Positions 37,107-47,318 of a DNA stretch of 64,000 nt are shown in pieces. The translations under genes and the position numbers were made by a program. How positions within the stretch are numbered: position 1 is the stretch's first letter; the number at the start of each line of letters is the position of its first letter. Source of the DNA: Mariannaea sp. PMI_226 (taxonomy: Eukaryota > Ascomycota > Sordariomycetes > Hypocreales > Nectriaceae). The stretch lies in NCBI GenBank assembly GCA_024336345.1, contig JANFOG010000014.1, positions 868,001 through 932,000 on the forward strand, written 5' to 3'. The notes beneath the pieces are model-generated. The model was not told where the DNA came from. It worked only from the letters and a program-made list of their open reading frames with translations, and did no database searches.

Positions 37107-38270
37107 TTAATTGAGCAATTGGTTGATGTATATGCTCAAAGGCTCTGCTTCCTCTTCAATTGTTCTGTCAGGTAGCGTCCTCAAGGTCTGCTCTAGCCAA
37201 GCGTATTGTTCTGTGGCTGCCTTCATGAAAGTTCTAACTAATTCGTCTTTCTCGTGCACACGGTTTGATATGCGCATTATGCTGACAAAGGCCTCGAAGA
37301 AACCGGTGAGAATGTAGGGCAGTATAACATCGGTCATGTCGACCATGTTGAGTGCCGCCCATTGTAGCAAGCCCGTTCCCACTCGTGCACGAAGGGGTTC
37401 CGGCATGGTAAGGAGGTCGGGGAATGGGATCTCGCAGACAGCACGATAGTTGAGATGTACAAGACGTGGGAGGATTCGAAGGAGGCGTGATTGTGCGTAG
37501 CCTGTTACCCGGGTAGGGATTTCAGGCTTACAAAGAGCAGAGATAATTGATAGACCGCGACGTTGTTGGAACATGTACCGCCAAATAACACCGTCACCGT
37601 AGAAGCGGCTCTTAGGCATCTCATGGGCAATGCCAAGGAAGTGACCATTCACGGGAGGTGCATTTTCAGGTAGGTTGGGGCAATCTGCAGTGAGTAACTC
37701 ATCGAGGACGTTGTTTGCCTGCGAGGAAGCTCCAACATCGGGATTTGCGAGCCATACTTGAAGGATCTCATCAAGGACCTCGGGATGATTGCTTAGGAGA
37801 CGAATGTCCTCGATATCACGAGTTGCTTTTTGAACAATGCCAAGCGCGAGCAGTACAGCGCCAGGAACTGGGGACTTCAGGGCGACCACGATAGAGTCCC
37901 AGTCGACGATATTGAGACAATGGCTCAGAGAGAGCGGGGCCATAAGCCTTGTGGCAAGGCTGAGGAGGGGGGTGGGATCTTGATTTGTTGTATCGAGGAT
38001 TAACCTGAGAGAAGGCAGTAGGTTCTCTAGCAGAGTAAACACATTTGAGTCTGCTCTAGGTGGTTAGTAAGAGTGAAACGAGCACCGTTTGGGACTGCTA
38101 AATGCACCAGTAAGTTGAAGCTCGATGTGAAAGAAGAGCTCGGCGTCAATAGGCTCATTGGGATCTTCCACCAGACGGCGCATATGGGATTCCAACTCTG
38201 CAAGTCTCTGGATTGGGATATCGCCATTAGCCACGCCGTCGTAGTTTTGAGGTACCGTTCGGTTAGCCAT
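37107..38270 (-). CDS. PSMD5/Hsm3-like helical-repeat protein (probable proteasome assembly chaperone)
   Basis: Two exons, 38270-38108 and 38050-37107, give 368 aa. The start MANRTVPQNY is the first ATG. The 57-bp intron has an uncommon donor (GTGCAT) but a perfect branch site (CTTACTAAC), and joining yields LQLTDSNVFTLLENLLPSL without disruption. The protein is all-helical with ARM/HEAT-like repeats (HCLNIVDWDSIVVALKS; AVLLALGIVQKAT; LLRILPRLVHLNY). It resembles fungal proteins annotated as Hsm3 N-terminal domain. In yeast, Hsm3 is an S5b/PSMD5 chaperone for the 19S base; its older mismatch-repair label reflects a mutant phenotype. The assignment is from overall pattern, so another ARM-repeat protein is possible. 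Confidence 0.6.
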
Positions 38271-38910
38271 TCTTATTGGCGGCGAAAGAATTCGGAGGGG
38301 TGCGAAGTGGTAAGTCAATAATTGGAGGGGCGTGATGCCGTTGGTGTATTGGTATATTGCTTTTTGATGGCTGGAAAAATAATGAAAGTGTGGGTGGATG
38401 GAGAAGTTGAAGATGTTGCGGGTAGCACAAGAGAGGCTTGACCCTGCTATGTATGTAGTGACTGGCCGCCTTTGAAGGAAGCTGTACGAAGCTGGCAGGC
38501 AGGTAGACTACGTAAGGCTACGTGCCTTACGCTGGATCTGTGGCAGTGGCAGTGGCAGCAGTGAATGGCAGCGGTAGTGGCAGCAATGGGGCCAGGTTAC
38601 ACAGTGGGTTAGTTAGTTGCCTGGTCCAAAAAGCAACAAAAGCGACTGCGGGGCCTGCGTCATTCTTTAGCGGAGGCAATTCCGCCCCAAGCACACTTCC
38701 GCCCTCAAGCATTCCACCCCGCAGAAAAATTACAGGGCAGCCTCGTTGGAGTCAGAACTTCCTAGCCATCAACCATCATCACTCCCATATACTGCAGCAG
38801 CCAAACGCACGGGCACTCAGCATCTTTCTTGCGTAAAGTACGGCTGTAGCTGTTACGATTTCTTCGCCTGACGCCGCTCACGGGTCGACCGACCAACCCG
38901 TCACTTCGCA
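38271..38910. promoter_or_regulatory. Divergent promoter region, Hsm3-like / RPC31
   Basis: These 640 bases lie between two start codons pointing apart. A GGCAGTGGCAGT-type imperfect repeat lies at about 38537-38585, and a pair of nearby TACGTAAGGC / TACGTGCCTTACG motifs at 38510-38531 forms an imperfect inverted repeat. No gene is seen. Confidence 0.55.
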
Positions 38911-39781
38911 ATGTCTCGCGGCGGCGGTCGGGGAGGTGGTCGTGGTGGTAGAGGCGGCGGACGTGGCGGCCGACCCAATGTGCCGTGGGATACTGGTGAT
39001 GAACCTGATGCGCGACCCTCAGAGCTGTTCCCCGTCAGTCCATACTTCCCTACTCCCTGCTCGCATTTGAATGGTCTCTTCTAACTGTTGTTTGCAGCCC
39101 TACCTCGTACCAAACCCCAAGAGCCTAAATGCCCAAGAATCAAGCAGCATCCAACATCTGCTCCTCCTCCGCCATCAGATCCATGGTTCTCCTCTCTACA
39201 CCTCAAAGCGCACCTCGATCCATGACCCAACTGCTCCGCGCAAGCTCTATGGACAGGATCAGATGAACGCTCGCTACGGCGTCAAGAACAAGGCCTCACT
39301 CGACCCCTTCACAGCTGTGCCCACATACTCTCACAAGTTCGTGCGCGAGGAGCGCGCGTTACCAGACTGGACACACCGACCTGTTTGCCGAGAGCTCTTC
39401 CCAAACGAACTGCTCGACACCATTGATGCTGCTGCGAATGCCTCGACTACACCGGGAACGTATAAGCGTCGACGGCTTGAGCTTAGCAGCATTAGCGCAC
39501 TGCCCAGCGCGGAGGAGGCATTTGGTCTAGCAACAGATGAATTCAATGCAGACGATGCAGTTCAGGGCCGCAATTTGCTCGATCGTCTGGATGCTATCAA
39601 AGATGAGCAAGGCGAAGAAGGCGGCGAGCTGGAGGATGAAGAGGGCTTGGAGGAAGACGACCAGGATGAAGTGTACGACGACGAAGATGCCGGCGATTAC
39701 GACGCTGAGAATTACTTTGACAACGGCGATGAATTTGGCGAGGACTATGGTGATGACGGTGACGGCGAAGGGACCTTTTAA
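38911..39781 (+). CDS. RPC31: DNA-directed RNA polymerase III subunit Rpc31 (RPC7)
   Basis: Two exons, 38911-39033 and 39098-39781, give 268 aa. The N-terminus is an RGG-type Arg/Gly stretch (MSRGGGRGGGRGGRGGGRGG) followed by a short conserved segment and the intron (GTCAGT donor; TTTGCAG acceptor with CTAAC upstream). The central part has PLYTSKRTS, YGVKNKASLDPFTAVPTYSHKF and CRELFPNELL. The last 70 residues are nearly all Asp/Glu/Tyr/Gly, ending DDGDGEGTF. Gly/Arg-rich head, PF-x-AVPTY-type centre and acidic tail are the known layout of Rpc31, a subunit of the Pol III initiation subcomplex that directs transcription of tRNA and 5S genes in the nucleus. It is convergent with NUP49. Confidence 0.85.
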
Positions 39782-40422
39782 GAGTAGGAATCGAATGAAT
39801 GAATATCTAAAATATGTTCGACGTTGAGAAGGGCTTCGAGCCAAATGGTTTCACACCAATCTCCGAACGTCTCATTTACACTGTACATATATACAAACAC
39901 ATCCATGTGTAGTATTGCACTTGGCTTGATACCCACGCCGGTCTTAAAGCGGCGCGAAAGCGAATTTAATGAACAAGAACGAACTTTGAAGGATTTCCTT
40001 CTAGCAGTGAGGAGAAGTTCCCAAAATTACCTTGTGATGATGAATTGTTAAGCGCAACGCCGCCTCCAATAAAGATGTCGAGGGTATCTATCTACCTACA
40101 TTGGTGCCAACAGAATCCTCAATTTTGCATCTCGCCCCCCCCTAAGCACCCATTTCCTCCTTCATCTTCCTAAAATCCTCAAAAAGAATCAGTGGTTGCG
40201 AGCCGATACTCTTTATTTTGTTGTATTCGTACATGTCGTAAGGGTTTGTTCTTGCTGATATCCTCCCCTACTGTATCTCCTTTATTTCCATTCACCTCTT
40301 CTTTCTAAACAAAAGATCAACAAACAATGCCCCCTTCTCTCATCCTCGGCCCATTAAAATTTCCTCTACCCAATACCTAGTATCAACCCCCTCCCCCTCT
40401 CACCATCCTATAAACCAGCTGT
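39782..40422. other. Convergent 3' region between RPC31 and NUP49
   Basis: These 641 bases hold both 3' UTRs. The second half is CT-rich on the plus strand. No gene is seen. Confidence 0.6.
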
Positions 40423-42135
40423 TTATGCCGGAATGCCCATGCCATAGACCCCACTGTCGAGGATGCCAGCCTGAAGTCGTGACAACCGCTCACGAGTGTC
40501 AGCGATCTGTCCAGCCTGGGCAACGATGGCATTGCCTGTCTCACGCAACGCAGCGAGCACTTCACCTAGCTGATCCTGTACGATGGCGTTGCCGACACTA
40601 CGGTCTCGCATTGACCGAATCTGCTCGTAAAGACCGTTCTCGACTCCAGGCATGTCGCGCTCAATCTCGCCGCGGTACTCATCCAGACGCTTCTTATACT
40701 TTTCAATATCGTCACAGATGCGGTTGAAGTAGGTGATCAGATCCTGTGCATCGGCGTGCGTCGAAGCCGCATTGCTGTTACCAGAGTCCGTCGTGGGATT
40801 GGTGCTGGCGAACAGACCAGTCTGGTGGTAGTGAGCAGGCAGCTTGAGATTGTCGGCACCGGCAAAGGCCAATCTAGCATCTGCAGCATTCTTCTTGGTT
40901 AAGTCCTGCAGGGCCTTGACAGTTTGAATGTCATTGTTGAGGGCGACTTGAACTGTGCGGAACTTGGATTCGACGAACTTAACATCGCGACCCAACTGCT
41001 CGATATCCCTCTCATGCTGAGGCATGAATTCACCAATCTCGTCCTTCATCTTCATCACGCGCATGATACCCTTGTCAAGAAGGGCGATCTCATCCTGGAC
41101 CGGCTTGGCGAGGTCATCGAAGCGCGTACGGGGGCGGATATTGTCGTAGCTGATCTGCAAAGCCTGGACTTGACCGCCAGGTTGGGTAGTGGAGGTCGGT
41201 TGAGCTTGTGTCTGGCCTCTGTTGAGTTGTTAGCGATCGCGAGCGCGTTGAGATGAGAGAGGAGAAACTCACAATACACTACCTGTCTGTGCCTGCGACT
41301 GACCAAAGAGACCGAGGCCAAGACTCGCCGGCTTGTTCTGAGTGGCTGTATTTGTGCTCGCGCCAAAGAGGCCGCTTGTTTGTGTTTGTGGTTGCTGTTG
41401 CGCCTGTTGGTTTTGTAGAGGCTGACCGAACAGACTGGTGCCAGTGCCAGCGGCAGGGGTGGTGGTGGCTGGCTGAGCTGTCGAAGCTCCAAAGAGACCT
41501 GTTCCTGCTGGCTTGCTGCCAAAAAGGCCACCACCTCCTCCGGCCTGCTGTTGGGTGTTCGTGGCAGCGTTGGCAGGTGCAGCGTTTCCAAATAAACCGG
41601 TTCCAGCTGCTGGTTGATTCTGCTGGGTGTTGGTTGCAGCAGCGCCACCAAATAGACTGGTTCCAGCTGCTGGCTGGGTGTTGGTTGTAGCAGCGCTACC
41701 GAAGAGACCTCCAGTTCCGGCCGCTGGTTTGGCAGCGGTGCCAAATAAACTAGCCATAGTGCCTGTACCAGTGGTTGTGCCCGTGCCTGTTGTGCCTGCG
41801 GCCGTCGTGCCTATACCGCTCGTTGTCGTCGATGGTGTTGAGCCGGAGCCGAATAATCCACCTGAGAGAGTGGCCTGAGGAGTGGGAGATTGGCCGCTGA
41901 AAATATGATCGGAACGGTCAGCAACGAATTACAGCCCTTTTCTTTTTGGTTGAGGTATCGTGGACGAATCAGAGTCGGATGAAGAGGCTGGGTGGACAAG
42001 GCTTCCTTTGTTTTGTTTGTCGACGGGGGAGCGACAGATGCGAAGAAGAGAGCTTTTTGCTTACAAGGCGTTGGCCGCGCCAGTGTTGATGGAAAGACCG
42101 CCTGCTGGGCCACTTGCTGATCGAGCCAAGGTCAT
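40423..42135 (-). CDS. NUP49: GLFG nucleoporin Nup49 (NUP58 type)
   Basis: Three exons, 42135-42065, 41896-41273 and 41218-40423, give 496 aa in frame. The small first exon (MTLARSASGPAGG...) was found by splicing through a 168-bp intron with a GTAAGC donor; it restores the first FG motif across the junction (NALFGQSPTPQ). Residues 24-232 hold eleven LFG motifs, seven of them GLFG, separated by Thr/Ala/Gln/Pro spacers. Residues about 250-496 form the conserved coiled-coil part (IRPRTRFDDLAKPVQDEI; LITYFNRICDDIEKYKKRLD). This is the layout of Nup49, which with Nsp1 and Nup57 forms the central channel complex of the nuclear pore and carries the FG permeability barrier. It is divergent from FIP1. 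Confidence 0.9.
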
Positions 42136-42512
42136 GACCAGACGGCAAACAAAGTAAGGAAAAGAGTTTGCGACTTTGCGTCAAAGAAGGACGCGGCTCA
42201 CTTTTTGCGAGGCGTCGCTTCAGAAGCAAAGGCTGAACGAACTAAACCGATGCTGGGGGTTTGCGCATGGGCCAGTTGCTGGGGGTCAAGCCAAGGTGAG
42301 GGAGCGTTAGAGCGCGTCTGGCCTTCGGTGTGCGGGTCGGTGAGAGAGAGGCTTGCGGAGAAACGTCGGCGCGGTGGAGCTGTGCCTGTGCTTGTTTGTA
42401 CCATGAAGCTTGGAGCTTGAATGTCGCTATTGTAGGCCTGAACTTTGAAACTGTGAAAGCCAACAGCCATTACTTCTTTCATACCAGGCCACAACCAACA
42501 GGAATTGCAACT
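42136..42512. promoter_or_regulatory. Shared divergent promoter, NUP49 / FIP1
   Basis: Only 377 bases separate the start codon of the minus-strand nucleoporin gene from that of the plus-strand FIP1 gene. Both leaders must lie within it. I see no TATA box; the region is GC-moderate without obvious repeats. Confidence 0.65.
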
Positions 42513-43671
42513 ATGGATATCGACGAAGATGATGACTTTTACGCCCCCGAGGAACCCAAGATCGATCCCGTCGAGGACAATAAGCCCAAATCCGACGACC
42601 TAGAGGAAGGCGAGGAAGAAGACGAAGGCGCCGCCATGGACGAGGATGATGATGACTCAGTACATTCCCTTTACCAGAATACGACAAGTTTCCGCTTAAC
42701 TGATTTCTCTTTAGGACATTGACATTATTACTGAGCGCAAAGATGGAACTAAGCCTGCTCCCCCACCGTACGTTTGGGCGTCTTTGCGACACGCGACTGA
42801 TTATTGCTAACTCCCGTTTCCCAGTCAAACAAAATACAGCGATATCCGTAATATTCCACAAAGATCAGCATCTACCGATGTCACGGTGAAGTCAGCACCA
42901 ACCAAGAAGGAAGATGGCATGAGGCAATCCGCTGCCCTGCATGTCGCTGCCCCGAGCGCCGACAAGACGTCGCAGGCTGCTTCCAAGTCCACTATTGACA
43001 TCAATGCAAACCCTATCCACGCAGCTTCAGGAAAGCCCATTACTCATGTTAACATCGACGAGGGTTGGTTTATCTTCAGGAACTATTTTGGCCCACCAGT
43101 ATCCACTAACAGGTAAAACCCAGACCTTCCAGAAAGTGATAAGCCCTGGCGCAAACCAGGTACCGATATTAGCGACTACTTCAACTACGGCTTTGACGAG
43201 TTTACGTGGGCCCTCTACGCTGCAAAACAAGAGTCTGTTCGAGGAGAGTTTGGCGCCGATGTGTTTGCGAATAACAATAAGAAGATGATGGATGACTTCA
43301 ACAGTATGATGATGATGGGTGGAATGGGTATGCCAGGCGGCGGCAGCAGCGCCGGAGCTGCAGGTGGTATGTCTGGCATGGAAGGAATGCCTCCTGAAAT
43401 GCAAGCCATGATGCAACAGATGATGGCCTCGGGCATGGATCCCAGTCAAATGGACCCCAGTCAGATGAGCGCCATGTTCGCTGGCATGCAGAACGCTGGT
43501 GGAGCAGGTAGCGGAGGCCAAGGAGGCCAGGGAGGGAATTTCGGAGGTGGCGGCTATGGCGGAAACCAGGGCGGTTTTGGATATGACCAGAGCATGGCTG
43601 GAGGTGGAGGCGGAGGCGGTGGTGGTCGTGCAGGTTATGGTGGTGGCCGAGGGCGAAGAGGACGATGGTGA
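42513..43671 (+). CDS. FIP1: Pre-mRNA polyadenylation factor Fip1
   Basis: Four exons, 42513-42659, 42715-42767, 42825-43063 and 43124-43671, give 328 aa in frame. Introns are 55-60 bp; the last has ACTAACAGG before its acceptor. The N-terminus is acidic ([18 protein letters not shown]). The Fip1 motif at about 147-190 reads [12 protein letters not shown] then [15 protein letters not shown], the signature by which Fip1 is recognised. It is followed by a Met/Gly-rich segment and an RGG-like tail ending GRGRRGRW. In the cleavage and polyadenylation factor, Fip1 tethers poly(A) polymerase and contacts Yth1. The Met/Gly/Gln and RGG tail is longer than in budding yeast and may bind RNA. Confidence 0.95.
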
Positions 43672-43682
43672 GAAGATTACAG

Positions 43683-43701
43683 GAGAGAGAGAGAGAGAGA
43701 G
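43683..43701 (+). repeat. (GA)n microsatellite in the FIP1 3' region
   Basis: An uninterrupted GA dinucleotide run starts twelve bases after the FIP1 stop codon. Confidence 0.9.
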
Positions 43702-43892
43702 ATAACATTGTCGGGCTTTGCTGACTTATGGATTTTGGGGAAAAAAACATGGCGTTGGGGGCTTTGACCAAATGGGCATCAGTTGATAGACCTACAATGC
43801 ATAACTGACTGACTTTTTGACTGCACAATGGCATTTGACTACCCCAATAAGGGTGGAGTAACTAACTTGTTTTCCAAAAGCCCGTCTGTCCT

Positions 43893-44816
43893 TCAGGTCA
43901 ACTTGATTTCAACAATCTTGGCCGGCTCCGTTTTGCCATCCACTGGCGCTATGAGGCTGCCTGCCGTTGAAACATACAGGACCGACTCTCCTTTGCCAAA
44001 CACACAAGCCGTAGATCCTGCAACGGCAAGGCTGGTTGCCTCTCCCGCAACCACTACTGGTTCATTGCTTCCGGGGGGGATCTTGACAACCGTGTTCATC
44101 ACGTTGGTACACACGTATACTGTTCCATCCTGTGTTATGGCAATGTCATCGGGCACGATTCCTGAGGCGAGCGTCTCAACAGGGCCAGCTGGCTGCAGGT
44201 TTGGTGCAACAGCTAGTCGATAAACGGAGTTACGAGTTGTAGTTGTGTAGTAGACGTAAGCTTGAGTCGGCGTACGATGCACTTTGAGTCCATTGATGGC
44301 GATTGGAAAGGGGGCGTTGGGTGGTAGAGTCATGGTCTCATCCTCCAGGGCGACGGAGTAAGCGCCAGAGGTGACGTCGAGCTTGTAGATTTTCCCCCTG
44401 AGGCAGTCCGTCACGAGCACTGTATTCTCGTCCCACGTCGCCATCCCGTTGATCATTTCAATCTCTGGCGTGTCTGCAACTTTGCTCACCTTCACTTGGC
44501 CGCTGGACAGGTCGGCGAGCCAGACACTGAAGCTCCCAGCCTTGGCGCCGGTCGCTCCCGCCAAGTCGTAAATGCCAGCGCCGAAGGCAAAGACGTCAGG
44601 ACGAGCCTGACATATTCCCGTGAGTGCCTGATTAGGGTTATCTTCAGCAAGAGGAAGCGTGCATAGAGATGAACCCGTGGATGTGGCTGGATTGATTGAC
44701 CAGATTTCGGGAACATCTAGACGGGTTGCGAGGATGGTGCCGTTAGGACGGATGGTGATATTTTCAAACCAGGTTGGCTGGTAAGAAAGCTGGAATATGG
44801 TCTTGACTCGAGACAT
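43893..44816 (-). CDS. SMP-30/gluconolactonase-like beta-propeller protein
   Basis: This single-exon gene encodes 307 aa from the first ATG (MSRVKTIFQLSYQPTWFENI). Repeats with beta-propeller spacing run throughout: ENITIRPNGTILATRLDVPEIW, EIEMINGMATWDENTVLVTDC then LRGKIYKLD, INGLKVHRTPTQAYVYYTTT, IVPDDIAITQDGTVYVCTN. The INGM, N-rich turn and PDDIAI segments are those of the SMP-30/LRE lactonase superfamily, where acidic and Asn residues bind a divalent metal. There is no signal peptide, so it is probably cytosolic. The substrate is unknown. Small fungal members are often found beside secondary-metabolism genes, but none is seen here. A TATA box lies about 100 bp upstream. It is convergent with FIP1 across 221 bp. 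Confidence 0.75.
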   Translation of the reverse strand: MSRVKTIFQLSYQPTWFENITIRPNGTILATRLDVPEIWSINPATSTGSSLCTLPLAEDNPNQALTGICQARPDVFAFGAGIYDLAGATGAKAGSFSVWLADLSSGQVKVSKVADTPEIEMINGMATWDENTVLVTDCLRGKIYKLDVTSGAYSVALEDETMTLPPNAPFPIAINGLKVHRTPTQAYVYYTTTTRNSVYRLAVAPNLQPAGPVETLASGIVPDDIAITQDGTVYVCTNVMNTVVKIPPGSNEPVVVAGEATSLAVAGSTACVFGKGESVLYVSTAGSLIAPVDGKTEPAKIVEIKLT

Positions 44817-45595
44817 TATATTATTTTCTGTTGAGATGAGTTTCTGAGAGGATGAGTTGTTATTACAAATGGTGACTTGAGAATGCAAATAAGCTAATGG
44901 GAGTCGTAGTTATGGCTTATATAGCAATATTTTGTCAACTGGCAATGGCTAGCTGGCAGATTTCCACGCCCTTTTGCGACCCAGCTGACGTGTACTTCAG
45001 CTGAAATCCTTATAGTTATTTCAGTGAAGCACGAGAGGGTGATGATGTCACTCCGCAGCAATGGCAAGTTGCCGTGTTCCGGAGCGTAAGGTCGCCGCCG
45101 ATCGGGATTTGTGGGTACTTGCGGAGCAGTGGGTCATGATTGGTAGCGGCCGTGCCCCCGAGAAGCACCGCGGAGCCAGAATCCCATGTAGGGTCAACTG
45201 AACATCTTCGTCAGGGGCAGATGAGCCTCATTGGGCTACTTGGATAATGAACAAGGTATCTTCTCAGTTCAACTCCCAGATGTAAAATGTCGTTGGAATG
45301 TTGAAGGCTCTCTATTTTCTCGAGAGTTACTCGCAGCCCGCCGCAGTCTCGCTCCAAGGATGCGCAGCAGATCATCTTAGAAAAATGATCAAAGGTGTCA
45401 ATTTGTGACATTAATCAATTCAATATTTATTACTGTAATTATGCAATTTTCATTTTCGAAATAGTACACATACAACCAAAAAAAAACCCTAATGCAGCAT
45501 CTTTCATTGTCCGTCACACTGGGCTTGGTCCTCGTTATTCTTCAGATATAGGTTCCCCTTTGAATAAAGTCAACATCTCCCTCCAACTCCTCCAA
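44817..45595. other. Intergenic stretch upstream of the SMP-30-like gene
   Basis: The first 120 bases are the leader and promoter of the SMP-30-like gene. The rest, to the 3' end of the small gene, holds no recognisable feature. Confidence 0.5.
44916..44923 (-). promoter_or_regulatory. TATA box (TATATAAG) of the SMP-30-like gene
   Basis: On the minus strand TATATAAG lies 100 bases upstream of the start codon, a usual distance for a fungal TATA element. Few other genes in the window show one this clear, which may suggest regulated rather than constitutive expression. Confidence 0.5.
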
Positions 45596-45902
45596 CTAAT
45601 ACGCCGGTCTATTCCAAAGATCTTTCCACATTGTCTTAAAACGACCTGGAGTAGCTCCATCGGAGCTTTGACTGGCTTGGCTTGGTCGACGAGTAACAGT
45701 GTTGACCATGCCGCCTCCGATGGGATCTCTTGTGGTCATGACACGATGTTTATAGTCTTTTGCGTTTCATTAGTTAAATGAATATCTTAAACTTGAAGCT
45801 TTACCAAATAAAACCATTCAACTCACATGAGGCATTATTCCTATCAGGATGGTTAATCACAGCGTCGTACTTGGCTTTCGCCTTCTCAGCATTGGTAGGC
45901 AT
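45596..45902 (-). CDS. Small two-exon gene (78 aa), unknown function
   Basis: Exons 45902-45827 and 45756-45596 give 78 codons plus stop. The 70-bp intron has a GTGAGT donor, a TTAACTAATG branch region and an AAAAG acceptor. Neither exon alone is long enough to be noticed. The N-terminus is charged and helical (PTNAEKAKAKYDAVINHPD). After splicing it continues YYKHRVMTTRDPIGGGM, then a Ser/Gln/Thr-rich spacer and an aromatic C-terminus FKTMWKDLWNRPAY. There is no signal peptide. I do not recognise the family; it has the look of small, soluble, stress- or conidiation-type fungal proteins, but that is impression only. A second acceptor 26 bases downstream keeps no better continuity. Confidence 0.6.
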
Positions 45903-46217
45903 AATGCTGGTTTGACGGGAGGTGATACGAGTCTTGAGGAGTGGTTTATTGTAATAAAAAGATGGTCTTTTGAGTACTTGTACAAGTAGGTTTATGTCTT
46001 ACCCCTCTTCTTTCTGCTCCCATGTTGGGGGGTTTCGTAGCTTTTTAAACGATTCGGGACCCCATGGCTGTAGGCCCTTGGTAAGCTCAGTCTCGTGATG
46101 GCGATGACCCCTCACGACGGGTGGTAGTAACTATGACATCAACCGGTCGTTGATTGGGGGCCACCGATTGAAGGCATACTCAATTGGATAAAGATCAGAG
46201 CCCAAGGTGTGACATCC

Positions 46218-46448
46218 CTATTGATAAGCGGCCACTGCAGCGTGTTGAGTTTCAATCGTAGTCGAAAAAGGGTTAGCGCTGGCCACGGAAGAATGGTTGA
46301 TACGGGCGGCTTGGGCGGAATGCTGGCTGGCTCGAGTGTAAACGGGCCCCGGGATATTCATACTGTATGCCAATTGCAGGTTCGTCGAAGTAGTAAAGTT
46401 CCATCGTTTGTTTCGGGCGAGCCGCCCATATTGGCTATGCCAAATCAT
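46218..46448 (-). CDS. Doubtful small ORF (76 aa)
   Basis: An ATG-started frame encodes a peptide with the central segment NIPGPVYTRASQHSAQAARI and a Ser/Ala/Thr-rich end. The composition is protein-like and the codons look unbiased by repeats, but a stop lies close upstream, no splice partner was found and no family is recognised. Confidence 0.25.
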   Translation of the reverse strand: MIWHSQYGRLARNKRWNFTTSTNLQLAYSMNIPGPVYTRASQHSAQAARINHSSVASANPFSTTIETQHAAVAAYQ

Positions 46449-47138
46449 GAGTCGGGTGTAGCAGCACTAGAGGTACAGTCATTATGGGAGTTTGAATGAC
46501 GTTCTGGCCCAGCGTCTAGTAGAGTATCATTTATTAGTGGGATTTTACAGTTGATCTTCATAGTAGTGTATTAAGGAGAATATTCAAGTCGGGAAGGTGA
46601 TATTTCGATAATTAATACAAAGACGCGTTTTGGGGGCGTGGTCCTAATCTATTCTATATACTAGTACGGAGGAGGTTGCCATTAGGCCTGTGGTTAGAAG
46701 TAGAATGCTCTCGCACCGTTTCATTGCCCGATTTTATCGGTTTGTTTCAAAGTATAAACGATCTACTCTAGGAAAGGATTCCAGTGACGTGTGGTAGAAA
46801 TGAAGATGGAGGGCATCTGGTTAGCAGTAATCCTAGATACTCAATTATCATGGTCTATACGTCGCTACCTCAAATCATCTCTCCAGGCTGACAACTGGCC
46901 AGAGCCTGATATATCCTCGTCACATTTCACAATAGAGAGCTTTTTTGTGGCTCTGAGCTCACAGGCTTGCGCTTATATAGCTCACTGAGAATATAGGCCA
47001 TTTCAAGTGATACCCTGATCATACAAGAAGAGCACACTGCACCCTATATTTCCCTATCGTGATACTATAAAAATTAGACTTGGTTCTCAGGAGCGAGAGA
47101 GAACAGAGGCGATACAGCGAGTTAGAGCTTAGTTCATC

Positions 47139-47318
47139 ATGGCAAAGGATGGCAAGTCGCAACTAGACAAGGATAGGGATGTTGGTCATGGCAGAGATTT
47201 TAATGGTAAATTTTTGGTAAAAAAAACATTTATGGTATACCGGAATTCCGATTGCGATACATCTATCAAGATATTAAAGACCAATAATGGATGGAAATTT
47301 ATAATTGGAAATGGGTAG
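47139..47318 (+). CDS. Doubtful small ORF (59 aa)
   Basis: An ATG in a good context (ATCATGG) opens a 59-codon frame, charged at the start (MAKDGKSQLDKDRDVGHGRD) and ending in an aromatic/basic segment (GWKFIIGNG). It lies in the AT-rich island. A GTAAAT near codon 23 could be a donor. There are no homologues I can name, and it may be chance. Confidence 0.25.
   Translation: MAKDGKSQLDKDRDVGHGRDFNGKFLVKKTFMVYRNSDCDTSIKILKTNNGWKFIIGNG

Noticed and set aside
38271..38318. Upstream extension of the Hsm3-like protein by 16 codons
   Set aside because: It begins at a non-ATG codon; the first ATG is at 38270.
23745..44816. Secondary-metabolite gene cluster around the two Zn2Cys6 regulators and the SMP-30-like gene
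   Set aside because: No polyketide synthase, NRPS, terpene cyclase, P450 or other tailoring gene occurs nearby; the neighbours are housekeeping genes.
45903..47138. Degraded transposon in the AT-rich island
   Set aside because: AT richness alone suggested a mutated repeat, but I found no terminal repeats, target duplications or polymerase/transposase motifs; a search for repeat families by alignment would be needed.
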